From the NCBI RefSeq assembly GCF_035582795.1, contig NC_134366.1:149343519-149407518 (forward strand): DNA of 64,000 nucleotides, read 5' to 3'. The notes below the pieces were generated by a model. The model ran no database searches and was not told the DNA's origin. It saw only the letters and a list, made by a program, of their open reading frames with translations. The translations under genes were made by a program, and so were the position numbers. Below are positions 24,701 to 39,700 of the stretch, piece after piece. Numbering within the stretch: position 1 is the stretch's first letter; every line of letters starts with the position of its first letter. The DNA comes from Mycteria americana (Eukaryota; Chordata; Aves; Ciconiiformes; Ciconiidae).

Positions 24701-27700
24701 ATAGGCGTACTCTTCGCTGGGTAAAAAACTGACTGCATGGCTGGGCCCAAAGAGTGGTGGTAAATGGAGTTAAATCCAGTTGGCGGCCAGTCACAAGTGG
24801 TGTTCCCCAGGGCTCAGTATTTGGGCCAATTCTGTTTAATATCTTTATCAATGATCTGGATAAGGGCATTGAGTGCACCCTCAGTAAGTTTGCAGACAAC
24901 ACCAAGTTGGGTGTGAATGTAGATCTGCTTGAGGGTAGGAAGGCTCTACAGAGAGACCTGGACAGGCTGGATCGATGGGCTGGGGCCAATTGTGTGAGGT
25001 TCAACAAGGCTTAGTGCCAGGTCCTGCACTTGGGTCACAACAACCCCATGCAACACTACAGGCTTGGGGACGAGTGGCTGGAAAGCTGCCTGGCAGAGAA
25101 GGACCTGGGGGTGTTGGTCAACAGCCGGCTGAATATGAGCCAGCAGTGTGCCCAGGTGGCCAAGAAGGCCAACGGCATCCTGGCTTGTATCAAAAATAGT
25201 GTGGCCAGCAGGACTAGCGAAGTGGTTGTGCCCCCATACTCGGCACTGGTGAGGCTGCACTTCGAATGTGTTCAGTTTTGGGCCCCCCACTACAAGAAAG
25301 ACACTGAGGTGCTGGAGCGTGTCCAGAGAAGGGCAACGAAGCTGGTGAAGGGTCTAGAGCACAAGTCTTGTGAGGAGCAGCTGAGGGTACTGGGGTTGTT
25401 TAGCCTGGAGAAAAGGAGGCTGAGGGGAGACCTTATTGCTCTCTACAACTACCTGACAGGAGGTTGTAGCGAGGTGGGTGTTGGTCTCTTCTCCCAAGTA
25501 ACAAGTCATAGGACAAGAGGAAATGGCCTCAAGCTGCGCCAAGGGAGGTTTAGATGAGATATTAGGAAAAATGTCTTCACCAAAAGGGTTGTCAAGCATT
25601 GGAACAGGCTGCCCAGGGAAGTGGTGGAGTCACCATCCCTGGAGGTATTTAAAAGACGTGTAGATGTGGCGCTTAGGGACATGGTTTAGTTGTGGACTTG
25701 GCAGTGTTAGGTTAACAGTTGGACTTGATGATCTTAAAGGTCTTTTCCAACCTAAACGATTCTATGATTCTATGACTTTGATTGTGGTGATGTGTTTTTG
25801 AGGAAGGTAACCATATAGCACTTCCTATTCTTTTTTTATCTAACTTTCCCTTGGAAATCAGGTTGTCTATGTTCTGACCTTTTAAAAAATACAACGTTTT
25901 AATTTACAGCTAAGGTATGCTTCCTTTTTTTTTTTTGCTTCATATTTATAGTCCCAAAACTGCAAAACTCAGATTTTCATTTAAATAGACAAAACATGGT
26001 CTAAGCTGTAAAGAACACATATAAAAGCATACTATTTAAAAAAAAAAAGTGTGTACATGCACATTCTTTTGGGTTTTGCTGTTACTTGGGGAAATTGTGA
26101 GTCTCTGTTTGTGTTTCCAAATTAAGCTTATGTTTCATAATATTTTAGCCACTAAGATTTGATTAACTTTTACTTTTCAGAATGGTTCATCATCACTTCA
26201 TTTTACCATTGATGAAGAACGGTTAGCTGGGTACTGTCAAGCTTGTGGAGTTCTTACCTCGTCTTCTGATGATGCATCTCAGCAGGCAACTCCTTATAGT
26301 CAAATCCATAGCTGTATGAAATCTGGCAACTATCAGGTAGGGTGCTTAAATACACCTACATATATTTGAGGGGTTTTTTATCATTCCATGTGGATGATTC
26401 CACCTGAACTGATAGGGATTTTAAGAAGTTCAAGTGTTCTGGTTAACCATTAACATACTATTTTAGAACACACATATATAGGAATATAACGTAATCTGAT
26501 ACATATTAGATTAAAATATCTTGGTTTCCATACAATGTAAATAATTCCTGCTAGCTGATGTATAGAATTTTCAGGTAGCATCTAATTCTTTGGGTTTCAG
26601 GGAATGTTGCTGCCGAGATGTGCAGGTTTGGTTTTTTTTCTTTGATTCTCTGATGCTAGAGAACTTCTTTGCTGTTTGGTCCCTTTCTGGTTGTTTAATT
26701 AATTTTAGCATTACATATGGGTGCACACTACTTCCGGTAGTTTCATCATTTTTACCAAGTAAAAAGCTACTTTATCTCTATCTTTTGCATTATCCATTGA
26801 CTATTCCAACTGTGTTTGTGTTACAGGACTTAGTGAAGATATTCCTTGAAGATAATCTAACCCTCAGTTTACCTGTTCAGTTCAGGCAATCGGTGCTGAG
26901 AGAACTCTTCCAAAAAGCTCAGCAAGGGTGAGACATTAAATAATGATCTGTTCAATGATGATGAAAAGCAATCTTCATGAGTTTTATGTTGTTCATGGAA
27001 AGTATACAAAATCGTCTAACAACAAATTACTTACATCCAGGAAACTTCAGCCTTTATTTCTGTTAGCAATAGTCTAAACTACATCTTCCAACTAAGGAAC
27101 TGTATTGTGATGTATCTCACTGTGGCCATATATGGGAAAAATTTAATGAGTATTAACACTTGCATAAATAAAAAAATCGGTAAAGTGGTAAAAGTCATAA
27201 TTGATCATATATATGTGTGTGTGTCTATATATATAAAATTTATAACGAAGTTAACGCCTCTTTAGAGGTCTTCTAAAACTTGAAGTCAAAGCTGATCAGA
27301 CTAACCATACTAAGCAGTAATATTGTAGGAGAGTGTACTTCATTGGGAACACTGGCAGTGTAGTTGGCTGTGATTAGGAGCCTTGTGCACTGCTGAACTA
27401 ATCCAGGGCTGAAGGATTAGTATGGTACATTTATAAAAAGAAAATATTTATAAAAGCAGGAAGAATTAGGCACATTACAAGGGCAGCTTGTGGATTGCTC
27501 CCAACTGGGAAATGCTGAGCACCTGGCCACATCTGAAATTCAACCTGTGGAGCTTAGGCACTTGAATCAGGACTATATGGAAAGCATCTCCATATAATCA
27601 CAATTATAATTCTTCTCTGAAGGGAAGGTGCCTACAAGTGTTTCAGTTGAAGAAGTGAGAGAGGCTCGGTTTTACAAACACGTGTGTGAGGAAAAAGGAG

Positions 27701-30700
27701 TATCAATGGTGACAGCCTCTTGCGTAAGAGCTTAGTAGTTACTGAATTCAGCTTTCACTTCAGCCAGAGAGGAGTGAAATAAAGATCTCTTAGAAGAGGA
27801 TCTTAGAGGCTGTAGCTTAGCACTGTGTAGGGGTGTTTTCATCTCTGACATGGCTGATACGGAGCACCTTCAGTGATGAGCACTAGACGGAGAGGGAAGG
27901 AGGATCATGACTTTGCAATATAGTTAAGGCACACAGAGAAGGATTAAGAGAAGGAAGCCATCGATTCAGGTTATTTGTTTTGATTTTTGTCCAGTGATTG
28001 TGTATTCTGAGATGCAAAAATATTCCTGAAGTCTTTTGGGCTGTCAGCCATGCTCAGGGCATGCTTACCAAGAAGTGATGCGCCTTTGTGTCAGTTGCAC
28101 TGACACAACTTTAGCTGGGGTTCCAGTGGTGCTCAGGCTGAAGCAATAATGAAGCCTGCATATGAAACAGCTGTGGGCAGGGAGAGAATTTTGTTTTTAA
28201 AAAAAGTGAGGTCCTGGGTAAACTTAAGTACATCCTGAGTAAAGGTTTTCAGAGTGCAGTCTTGGACAGAAGCATGTGCTTCAGACTTGTCTTGGGATCT
28301 GGCACCTGGAGCTTTGCCGTGATACCAGCTCTGTGTTTGTCGGAGAAGTTCCGTCATCTTCGTTCTTGTGTTCATGCAGGAACGATGCTCTGGATGAAGT
28401 TTGTTTCAAAGTCTGCGTGTGCAACACAGTCTGCGATGTATTGCAGGGTCGAACAATTGATATTCAGTTTTGTCAACTGTTCCTGAAACCCAGCAAAGAG
28501 AAGATAGACTTCCTCCTTGAGGTAAGAAATTATCTGAAATTAGCATGGGAAATGGTATTTAGTGAGATGGCTCTTATAACTTAGCCCCAGATAACTGCAT
28601 TATTGTTGGAAGTAATGCTCAAATTTCTGAAGCAGAGAAAAATACTTTGTAAGGTAACTTCTCAAACTTTATTCAACTTCTTTGCAGTTAGTACAATTAT
28701 GCTCTATGTGATCAGTCTTGCATCTATGTTCATAGCTCTGTTTCCGTCTGTCGGGGAGGAACAAATGTTGACCTGTTGCTTCAGCTTGGATTTGAAACTG
28801 CTGCGATTCCTGACATCTTTAAATTATATAGAGATATTGTTGAATGCTTGTTTTCAAGGAACAAAGATACAAATTTTCCAAGACAGAGAGAGATACTAGA
28901 AAAAAGAAGTATCTGTTGAAGAGGATGACTTTCCCTTACCACCTTTGTTGTAAAAGTTAGCATGTCATGAAATGATCCTGAGTTACTGTATGTGTGAGAC
29001 TTAAACTGTTGCTCTCAGTGAAGCTTTTTAGGAAACTATTACTGCTCAAACTAAACTTACTCCTTTTGTTGCTTTGCTGTTATTTTGATATCTTCTTTGC
29101 TTAATCTGAGCCTTGTCTTTTGCTTGTCTCTTCAAGCATGTGGGAAAAATTGACTGACAGTACTCTACTTCAGAGCAAGTAAGAGCTGTTCCATCAGCTG
29201 GTCATGTTAGGATTTAAACATATTTCTCAAAAATAAAAATTTCTTGCAAGCTGGCAATTAACTATCTAGTTATCTTTCAACTACTGGTTTGGGGGGGGGG
29301 GTAACTTAGTACTAGTGAGTCTTATGTTTCTGTACTTGGAAATGTTGGTTCATTTTTAAACTCATGTAAAAGGGCTTTGTTATGTACTTCATGATCTTTT
29401 GAGGCTGACTGATACTGTGGCACTCATCGTCAGCACAGGTAAGTATCAGAGGAACAGGAAAAAAGAACTTGAGTTGTGTCTGAGGGAAGATAACAGTTGT
29501 CTGAAACAGCCTGTCTTGTGTACAAGTTGAAAGAAACTCTAATCCATCTGTGATGGCTACAGTGTTTATCAGATAACTTTGTTGCATCCCTTGAGAGAGA
29601 GGGTTACTGCCTGATACTAATCGAGAGTCAGAAAACTGGGCAGTAATGCTGTCTGTAACTAAGTATTTCAAGAGTTCCAAGGGGCTGCTCATTTATTTAC
29701 TGCTTTCTTTCCCAGGTTTGTTCAAGATCAATAAACTTGGAAAATGCTTCCGAAGTGTTGAAGAGGAAAATGGCAGCATTTCTCAAGTATGTAGCCGTAT
29801 TAAGATAACATGAATTTACACTTTGTAAGCAATTATAACTGGAAAAATAAGCAGCTTCTTCCTGCTCATGTATTAACTTTTGTATTTGTTTAGAAACTTG
29901 TGTTTGGGTTTGGAAGATCTTCAGCTTGTCTTCATGATTTCATCTCATGAGCTGTTCATAAAACTGCTGAAAGATGATGAACGGAAGCTGCTCATTGATC
30001 AAATGCGGAAGAGATCTCCTCGAATCAATCTGTGCACAAAACCTGTGACTTCTTTTTATGACATCCCAGGTGACTTCCACAGCATTTCCGTTGACTTATA
30101 TGCAGGCAGTTTCCTGTTTCCATGCTTGAAGTTACTTTGTGCAGGTCTATTCTCAGAAGAAGTTTAGAGAGAATGTTTTTAGAGAGAATATTTCCCATTT
30201 TTAGTTTGTGAATGTCCTACTTGTTCAAAGGGGGCTGTTATTTGCTTGTAATGTTGCTTGTGTCTCAACCGAGTATAATAGATATGCTCAAATTAATGTG
30301 TCCTAGCTGACCAAGTGGAAGAGAGGTGTGGCAGTTGGTTTGAACCAAATCTGGTTGTGGTATCTGTTCCCAGAAAGGGCACCCTGCCTCTGGACTTATA
30401 CCAGCACTAATGCTTGTGTGACTCTGTGGTGAGCAGGACCAGGAGTACCATCTGGATGAAGTTTTAAACCTACCAAAGTGAAACCCAGATCTTTTCAGCC
30501 AGTTCATTTCCCAGATATAGTTGGCTGGCTGTGCAGCTGCACAAGTCAAAGCTAACATAAGAGGTGCCAGGTGATGGCTGGAGCAGGAAAGAACTTACCT
30601 TTTCAGCTCTAATGCAGCCTTGCATTGACTTAAGCCAGTTGTGAAAATGCATATTTCCATTAAGGCAGTATAGGAACACTTTTTTTTGTGCAGGTCTTGA

Positions 30701-33700
30701 ACCTATTGCTTCACTGTAGCAAGGGTAAGGGAATACTCAGAGCTGCTGGTGTGAGAAAAGGGGGCATTGCAAGCAGCCCTTTAGGTCAGGACAGCTGGGA
30801 AGCTAGCACAAGGTATTTGTGGAAGGGCATGAAAGGATGTACGGGGCCTACAAAAGCACTGATGTTTCTGCTGTTCTTACTGTGTCGTGTTTAAAATATT
30901 ATATACTAAAGAAACGTAAGCATCTACATTAAGAAGGAAAGCGCTGGAGACCTGATTGCTTTTCTTCTAGCTTCAGCAAGTGTCAATATTGGCCAGCTTG
31001 AACATCAGCTCATATTGTCAGTAGATCCTTGGAGGATTCGCCAGATCTTAATTGAGTTGCATGGTATGACTTCAGAACGCCAATTCTGGACGGTTTCAAA
31101 TAAGGTAATTTATTTCATGTGGTCATGAGTGAGTGTAATTTAAGGACTGGTTAGGTATCATACTGCAATGAACAGTAAACATTTTGTCATAGATCCTCAA
31201 TGTGATTTCCCCCCTCCTGCATAATGGTGGTTTAATAAGAATGATGATACATGACTAACTCATATTCTCTATGAAAAGTATTACAAAAAAATGTATAACC
31301 TTTGTTTTAAGGAATTACTGGCTGTATCACAAGCTTTCCTTGTGAGAAAACACATTTCTGTAGCTTTTGCTTTCAGTGTTCTGAATAGTTGGCAATATTA
31401 TTTTAGTTTAAATTCCTATCATTAAAAGCTAGGAGTAGGAGAGAAGAGGAGATTTTTTTTGCTTTAAGTAAGGATTTATTGTCTTTTTTGGTTTTGTGGT
31501 TTTTTTTTTTTCCCCTCCCAATTATTGCATATTCAGAGTATGAACAAAGTAGGGTAGCTAGCCATTTTTATTGTACTTCTCTGAGTAATACATTACTTCT
31601 GATTAGATGTAAAAATGAAAGAGTTGGCACTTGAATGTCAATCACTTTCAGTATTTGATTTTGGGGTTTTTTTTTAATGTTTTAAGCAGTGATGTGAATT
31701 CTAAAACCTGTTTCTGTGCAAATGTCCTATGTATTTCTCTCCCAGTGGGAAGTACCAAATGTTTACGGCAATGTTATTTTAGGAATCAAAGACAATCTGA
31801 CTAGAGATTTGGTCTACATCCTTATGGCGAAGGGATTACACTGCTGTGCAATTAAGGTGAGCAAGCCATCTGAAGTTACTGGTGAGTTAGTTTGGACGAT
31901 TGAATTCTACCAACACTGAAAATATGGAAAGTCCTTTTTGAGAAAAAGAATTGAAAAACTGGGAGGTGAGGGAGATGTAGTAACAAGCTCTGTGTGTCAT
32001 ATAATGGTTAAATATTTCTGTCTCACAAAGTTCCATCAGTAGAGAAAGGATAATGGCTTTCCAGTGAGTTGGGCCTGGAGATAACTTCATTCATATGAAG
32101 TTTTGATTATGATGTACTAAATGATGTTGCATCTAAAGCCAGTGGTAATTTGACTTACTGATATGAAGTGCTGTTCTTTTGGCTAACTCTTTTACATAAG
32201 GAATTTGTTGGAATGCCGTTTTATTTGCCTTGTAATTGACAATACCGTAGTTTGCTGAACTACAAGGTAAAAACCAAACTGTACCTAATATGCCAGTAGT
32301 TACTCCTGGTATGTTTTAGCTTAAACTTCTTGTTTTGTTTGAAAAATCTGGAAATGTTGGAACTGTTAAGCTTAATAGCAAGTCCAAAGGACTCAAAAAT
32401 GTAAATAGTAATTGTGAGATGCTTGAACAATGCTAATGATAATGGATGCCAAGGCTGGTTCAGTCAGGGTAGAGCCGAACAGCACTTAAACTCTTAGTCT
32501 TTTCCCTTGTGAATCCATTAGGAACCATTAATTTTAGGAACCTCTTTATTGCAGGATTTTGTCCATGCAAAACAGCTTTTTGCTGCTTGCTTGGAGCTCG
32601 TGACAGAGTTTTCTCCAAAACTCCGTCAAGTCATGCTGAATGAAATGCTACTTTTGGACATTTACACTCATGAAGCTGGAGCTGGTGTTTCTGGAGAACG
32701 TCCTCCTTCTGATCTTATAAGCAGAGTCCGAGGATACTTGGAAATGAGAGTACCTGGTAAGTATATTGCTGTCTTTCCTGGGACGCAGTAAAGTACAAAG
32801 CTTGAGAGAAAGGGAAAAAAAACCAACTTTGTATTATAGATCTACCATTTAGGTGTATAATTGGAAAAACAATAGTAAAGTTTGACACTGGTTTTAGTGA
32901 GTCTTTAGAAGCTTGGTTAGTTTTTTTAGAAGCTGGAAATGAGAACAGCAACATGGTGGATGCCTACATATTGCTAAACACTGACAGTTTCTGTTTAGTG
33001 CCACTTAAAGGACTTGAACAGGATAAACATGTCTGCATTTTTACCTGAAAAATTTTGCTAGTTGTTAAAGCAGTCCATGTGGTTTCATACTGAGGGAGTA
33101 ATGTAGTACTGTTGTGGTTGGAGGAAGCTGTTGTTGCTCCTATTTTCAGAGGTGAAGTCTCTTGTAGGGCTAAGCATTGTGTTTTTCTATGATAGATACA
33201 GAACATTGGCAATTAGAGGGAATGTGTTTTCTCAAAAAAAAAAAAAAAAAAAATTAAGCAAAGAACCCCTTTTTTTCCAGATATTCCTCTTCGACAAGTT
33301 ATAGCTGAAGAATGTGTTGCCTTCCTGTTAAACTGGCGTGAGAATGAGTACTTGACCATGCAAGTTCCGTTACCTCTGGTTCAAACTAATCCTTATGTGA
33401 AGGTAATGAGTGCTCAGTCTCAAAGCCTTGTCAGGTTGTAATTGACTTTTTCCTGTTGAAGTCTTTTGTACTTTTAAAAAAGCATGTGCCCCTCTGTCTC
33501 AAGAGTGTTGGGTTTTGTGACTATAATGACTTAAGTCCGATATAGAAGACAGCAGGGCTAAGCAATAAGTGTATTTGATGGTTGACAAAAGACATGGAGG
33601 CTGTGCTGCAGGAACAGATGAAACAAACTGCATCTTAGCCCTTGTTGGCTGCCAGCTGAGGTTGGTTCCATAAGCATCAGGCGTGTGTGGTTATGATCCA

Positions 33701-36700
33701 TAAGCTGATTGAAACCCTGTAGCACTTCCATAAAGGACTCTCCTCTCAGCTGGAACTCAGCCTGGCTTCATGTAGGAGGTATGAGAAGTGTACAGATATC
33801 AGGCTTCATGTCTGGTTGTTTTTCTGTTCTTAAGACACTTGTTTTCCAAATGCACTGTAATGGTTCCATTTTTGAACCCAGCGCCAGTGTTGAATTTCTG
33901 GAGACATTCAAGCACTGCCTTTTTTGAAACTTTACTTTCAAAATGGTTTTACAGCAGTGTTTCCACTTCAAAGTCAGGCAGTGAAGCTGAATGCAGATCA
34001 TATTACAGGACAGATTCATTTTTGGCCTGCTCTGCTTACCTGTGGTATGTCCGAATTCCCATTTTGAGGTTCAGCCTTTTCTGTATAGCAGAGGGTGCCA
34101 GTTTCAGTTCAGATTAATTATTATGTAAAATACAATAATTAGGGAGCCAGTCTTTGTTAAAACTATATCTTACAGTTTTTAGGTTTTATGCAATATATTT
34201 AAGTAGAGTGTAAAGTTTGTTCTCTGGAGCCTGTAGTAATGAAATATACCCTAAGCAAACTGATAAAGGGAAAAATCCTCTGTTGTTTAATTTCTGTCTC
34301 CAGGTTCCTCATCAGTGTCCTCTGCTGCAAAGTTTAGTCACATTGCTTTGTAGTTTGTAACTTAAAATCACTTGCTTAGCCATTTTAAATGCCAGTAATT
34401 CCTTTGCTGTAGTCAATATTCAGAGAAGCTGTAGTTACTGTATTTTTAATCTTGCATTCCATAGCTGGGACAGTTGCTGGCTGCTACATGCAAAGAACTT
34501 CCAGGTCCCAAAGAAAGTAGACGGACAGCTAAAGACCTTTGGGAAGTCGTTGTACAAATCTGCAGTGTATCCAACCAGCACAAACGGGGGAATGATGGCA
34601 GAGTGAGTCTGATAAAACACAGGGAGTCTACACTGGGCATTATGTACAGGTGTGTTTTCTGAAATTATTTTTAAAGATTGTTTGAATTGTATATTTGACC
34701 CCATGTTCCCTTCAAAAATTGTCTGGATTCCACTATCAGAGTGGTGGCAGCAGCTAAAGATCTCTACTGAGTGAACAATCTGCTCGCTGGCGGCATTGAG
34801 TATTAGTGGTGATGTGTTGACTTTCCTTTTCAGAGCGAGAAAAGGAGTGTGTGGGATTCAGGTCAACATACAGACATCAAAGCATATATGCCTGTGCTCG
34901 CATTATAATCAGTATAGATCTTCCAATAAAGTCAGTGGCATCTAGAGGGCAGTTTAACTGACCAACTGGAGTTGTGTGCTTTGCATCGAATAGAATTGCT
35001 CTGCAGACTCCATCGACTGTATCAGTGAACTACCTTTATAACTGTATTAAACACCTAGCTCACAGCATAGGTGTCTACACTTAGCTTTAGGTTTCTGAAT
35101 CTAAAGCTAGATGTTATTCAGTCTTGAAATGAAATTCTAGTTCAGCTTAAGCCCCTGGGGAGAGGGAGAGGAAGAAAATATTGTTGACTGGAGTAATTTC
35201 ACTGTCAGTTACCTATCCTCTGCCAGCCTTAGCCTTCACTGATTGATTGATTCAGAACTCTGATTTGTCCACTCAGTGTTTTCAGCCTGCTCTTAAGTCC
35301 AAGTCTGATTATAAGTTGCCTATTATGGTAAATTCTGAAATGTATGTTTATATTGAACAGCTTTCCATGTTAAAAACTTGGGAAAGGTGCCCCTGTCAAA
35401 CTATTGACTGTTTCTTTGCCTTTCTTGAGCTAATCAGGTTAATGTGTACCTAAAGGCCAGCTGCTTTTGCTTATGCTGCTGTGGGATGGGTGGGTACATG
35501 CTTGGTGTAGGTTTCAGTTGTGTACTCTGGCAAGGAAAAGGAGGCAGTAAAGGTGTACTCTAGGATACCGAACCTTTTCTGACGCCTCCAATTCAAAGAG
35601 TAAAGGGCAGTGACCCCGTTGTTATGACGGAAAAGAAGCAGTGAAACCTTTTCCAAACAGGCTGCGCTTGTCTGGATTGTCTTATGGTGACAATTTCTGA
35701 TGTGGCACGACAAGGAAATCAATGTATGTTATAAATGATCACAGTGTACCCTCTTCTGTAAGCCTGTAGGTCATTGTTGCAATCCCAGCTTGGAGAATTA
35801 CAGTACAGTTCACTCGGTTTCCCTTTTAGAGTCAATGGTTGACTTACTACAAAGTGATTTTCATGCCTTTTTTTAGCTTGATGGAATAACAGATACCTCT
35901 TACTTAACCTCTTTTAAATGTAAAAGTAAGGCTTGCCAGTGACTGTATTAAAAGCAAATTACCTGCTTGAGTGTTTTCACTTATATACCCTGCATTTGTA
36001 AACTTAGAGGTGAAGGAGTATTTTGGTGGGTGAAGAATTTGCTTTACTGACTCTCATTTCCAGTGTATTAAGTTTGCATGTATTCTTTGCTGTGGACGAT
36101 TACTTACATGGATATTTGTGTCCCCAATTTAGGAGTGAATTGCTGTCCTTCATCAAAAAGCTTCGGGTAAGGTATAGTGGTCTTGAGAATGTGCTTGCAA
36201 CCAGAACTTTCTTTTGGTATAGTATTTTTCTGGACTTTTTGTGTTAAATTCAGAAAATCTGATAGCTATACAGGTGTTTTATATGGCTGAAGAACTTCTG
36301 AATTTGCTATACCTGCCATACAGCAGTGTGGAATAGCTTGTAAAAAAAAAAAAAAAAAAAAATCCTGAATTCTGACAGTGGAGATCTGTTAACATTAGGA
36401 GTATATTTTATTCCAGCTACCATGAAGTTCATTTTATTCCAGCTGTCACGAAGCAAAGCATTGCTTTTGGAGGCAGAAGGAAGCTGCTACTTGCATCGTA
36501 ACTAAGCAGCAGAAGTAAGAGGAAGGGAAATTGTTTTATAACTTCTGGGTTCGTAAATGCATAGAAAGTTGTAGTATATCTAGCTTAAGTTTAAAGCTAG
36601 GCAGTAGCCACAGAAACAACATAAAGTGTAAAACCCAAGTAAAGTTTATATCCAAGCAGTTACTCAGGAAAATCTGAAGTAATTAAAGACTTTGTACAGA

Positions 36701-39700
36701 AACATTCTCGCAGTATTCCTGTGCTGCAGGATTCTTAACGAAATATTGCCCTATTTCAATAGGAAATTGTAATAATGTCAGAACTTACATAGCTTTAAAG
36801 CTTCGGGAAGAAGGTGGAGTTTTGTTAGTTCATGGGAATACTAATTTTTTTTTTTTTCTTACAGGAACCATTGGTTTTAACCACAATATTGTCCCTGTTT
36901 GTCAAGCTTCATAACGTTCGGGTTAGTATATATCATAAACATCTTACTTGGTTTTCTTGAAATGTTTCTCTTTGTAATGTCTCTTACCATCTTTCTTCTC
37001 TTAGGAAGATATTGTGAATGATATTGCAGCAGAGCACATTTCCATCTGGCCCTCATCCATCCCCAAGTAAGATGATAATTAAAAATAACAATTTTCAAAA
37101 TAGGCGTTTACGTAGTTGGTTTGGTTCCAGTTACTGTGTGTTAGTTATTGTGTGTTAGTGTGATTTCTACCAGATAAGGGCATCACTGACCCCCATTCTG
37201 TTTGTGGGCAGATTGCTCTGATTGCAGGGAGGTGTTTGCTCCTCACTTGATGGTGCTGATGGAGACACAGGTACAAGAAATTGAGGGTTTTTTTTAGCTG
37301 TGTGCTTTACTGAGCTTTATGTAACTGTGTGAACTATATAATACTTTAATACAAAAAAAGTAATATTTTTTGAGGTGTGTTTGAATAATTGCCAAAATAC
37401 TAAGTGGCATATGGTATGTATTGATTTGTTCTGGCTGGATTGAACTGTATTTCTCCAAAGAAGTTTAGAGGCTCTATGGGGCTAGAACCTCACTGGTTTA
37501 GATTCCATGTGTGCATTGAGAGAGATGACTCTCCTGAGAGAGCGAGCGTGTAATGCTGAGTGTGGTTAATCTGTCTTTAAGTGGTCTGATTGAATAGTTT
37601 CATTGTTACTGATGTAGACATCGGTGTATAGCATAAGGTTAATCAGAAGAAAGTAGTTTTCAAGGTTACCAGAATTTAGCAGTAGGGTGAGAAAAAATAT
37701 GTTTTTAAAAATGGAGATTTGACATGAACTTTGGGAAAGACTGCCCAAGCGATGTGCCAACCCATTCCTAGCTTTCCTTTCCAAACTAGTTCCACAAGTT
37801 TCCTGAGATTGCTGTCTGTGGCCATTTATGCAGATGCTGTGATGAATTTGTAGTGGTTTCAGGTGTCTTTCAGAAGTCTTCAAACTTCTTGAAACTGAGA
37901 ACATACATTCTTGCATGGAACCCTTTTATGGTGTCAGCCACAGATAAAGTTCTGACTTTTTGTCCAAGTCTGTAAAGGGTGTATTTGTTCTAGCAGATTT
38001 ACTATATTGAAATAATTGAACAGTAGTCTTAGTTAACACTAAATCTTTCCTGGAGTTATTTTTGCTTGATGCTTAATGCAAGGTTCTTTGGACTTAAACT
38101 AGATGTGAAATGAGATTACTGTTTAAAAAAACCAAAACAGTCATTTAGGAATTATTTTTCTTCCTTTTTTCCTTTAGTCTTCAGTCAGTGGACTTTGAAG
38201 CTGTGGCTGTTACAGTAAAAGAGCTAGTCAGCTATGCATTGACTATCAACGCAAACAACCACTTCTGGTTAATTATTCAGGCAGATATTTATTTTGGTAA
38301 GTGAAATCAATGTCTTATTTTTAGCATGTGTGGGGGTACCTTGATTCTCTGAGATTTGCCTGACATAACCCTCCTTGTATTTCCTCTTATGAAAAGAAGC
38401 TTAAGTGATATGTGAGTTTAAAATCTTTAGATGCAGTCATGTAGGTGAATTTGGGAGGTTGTCTGAGCCCACAGAGAGACTGAGCTTTCGATGGGTCATG
38501 CGGACTTGCTTTTAGGGTGAGGGAAACTTTACTGTTGTAAAGTGTCATCATTAACTTCACTTTTTTTAGTGGGTGCTGTTGGTCCTCGAGTGGTGTGATT
38601 ATGCAAACCCCTAACATTTGAGTCTCTTATTAAGTGAATGGAAAGTTGTGTGAATAGTGCTTGCTTTTAAATGTGGAGATCAGCTTCACTGGAGCAGAAG
38701 ACGAGCAGAATAGAGAGGATCTGTATTCTATATAGGGAAGTTTCTAGGATTTGTAAATGAGGAGGCCTGAACTCCTGATCTGGTATTGGCTGTGATGGGA
38801 AGCTCTTTCCTGTCATTTTGTTTTCACCTGCCACTTTTGCAGTGCTTATCCTCACTCCTTAGCTGGGAGCAGCCAGCAGAATTGGGATATAAAGCATTTC
38901 AGATTCTGGGCACCATGGCGTGCACCCAGACTATACGAGGGCAGCAGTTGCCCGGGGAAATCATGTCCAGCCTATGTGATACTACGCTTTGTTAAATTAT
39001 TCCCCACTCTAGAGTCAGTTCCTGGGGCTTATGTTTATAGTGTGAGTAGAGTGGAGAGAGGTAGGTGCTGAAGAATGAACTTTCAGAAGGTAACCAGACA
39101 AGTACGGTACTACCTGGTGTATGTGCTAGAGAAGGACATGGCTGTAGCCGTCCTCAAAGGTAGCTGGGCATTTCTTCCACTTAAATTATGCGTTGAGACC
39201 TGTCTAGTCAAATTTAGCATTTAAGCCGGATTGTTCTTTTCTGGCAATAAAAGAGGATATGTTCTGTGCCTCTGCCATCTACTTGCTGGTGCTTTGGGCT
39301 ATTGCAGGAGGCAAGGTGTGTGTTTCCAGATCTGTTTTTGGACTGGAAAGACGTCTGTGGTGTGCAGTAAGATGTAGTGCAGAAATCCTAGCCTGCTGCT
39401 TCCAAAAGAGACAGATTTGTCTAGAAGATGCTTTATAACCCTTGGGGTGAGGGGAGGGGTCTTAGTCTTGCATTTAGAGCTGTCACCTTAGCTATGAAGA
39501 GTGATTCAAGGTTATAAACTAGCAGTATTTACCGCTCGTACAAAGTGGAACAACATCCCAGAAGGAGGATGTTTATGTAGGAAGCCTTGGAAGCTGGTAC
39601 CTGAAAGAGCAATGGTTGGAGCATTCCTGGCATCTGTCAGTCTGTATTTCAGCTGTGTGGACAAGCAGACTGCTCTCACCACAGAGCGCCGGAAGGCTGT

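Noticed and set aside
28501-28899. ORFs in INTS8 intron 10
   Set aside because: They lie inside a spliced intron (28522-29715) with clear flanking exons and show no family motif.
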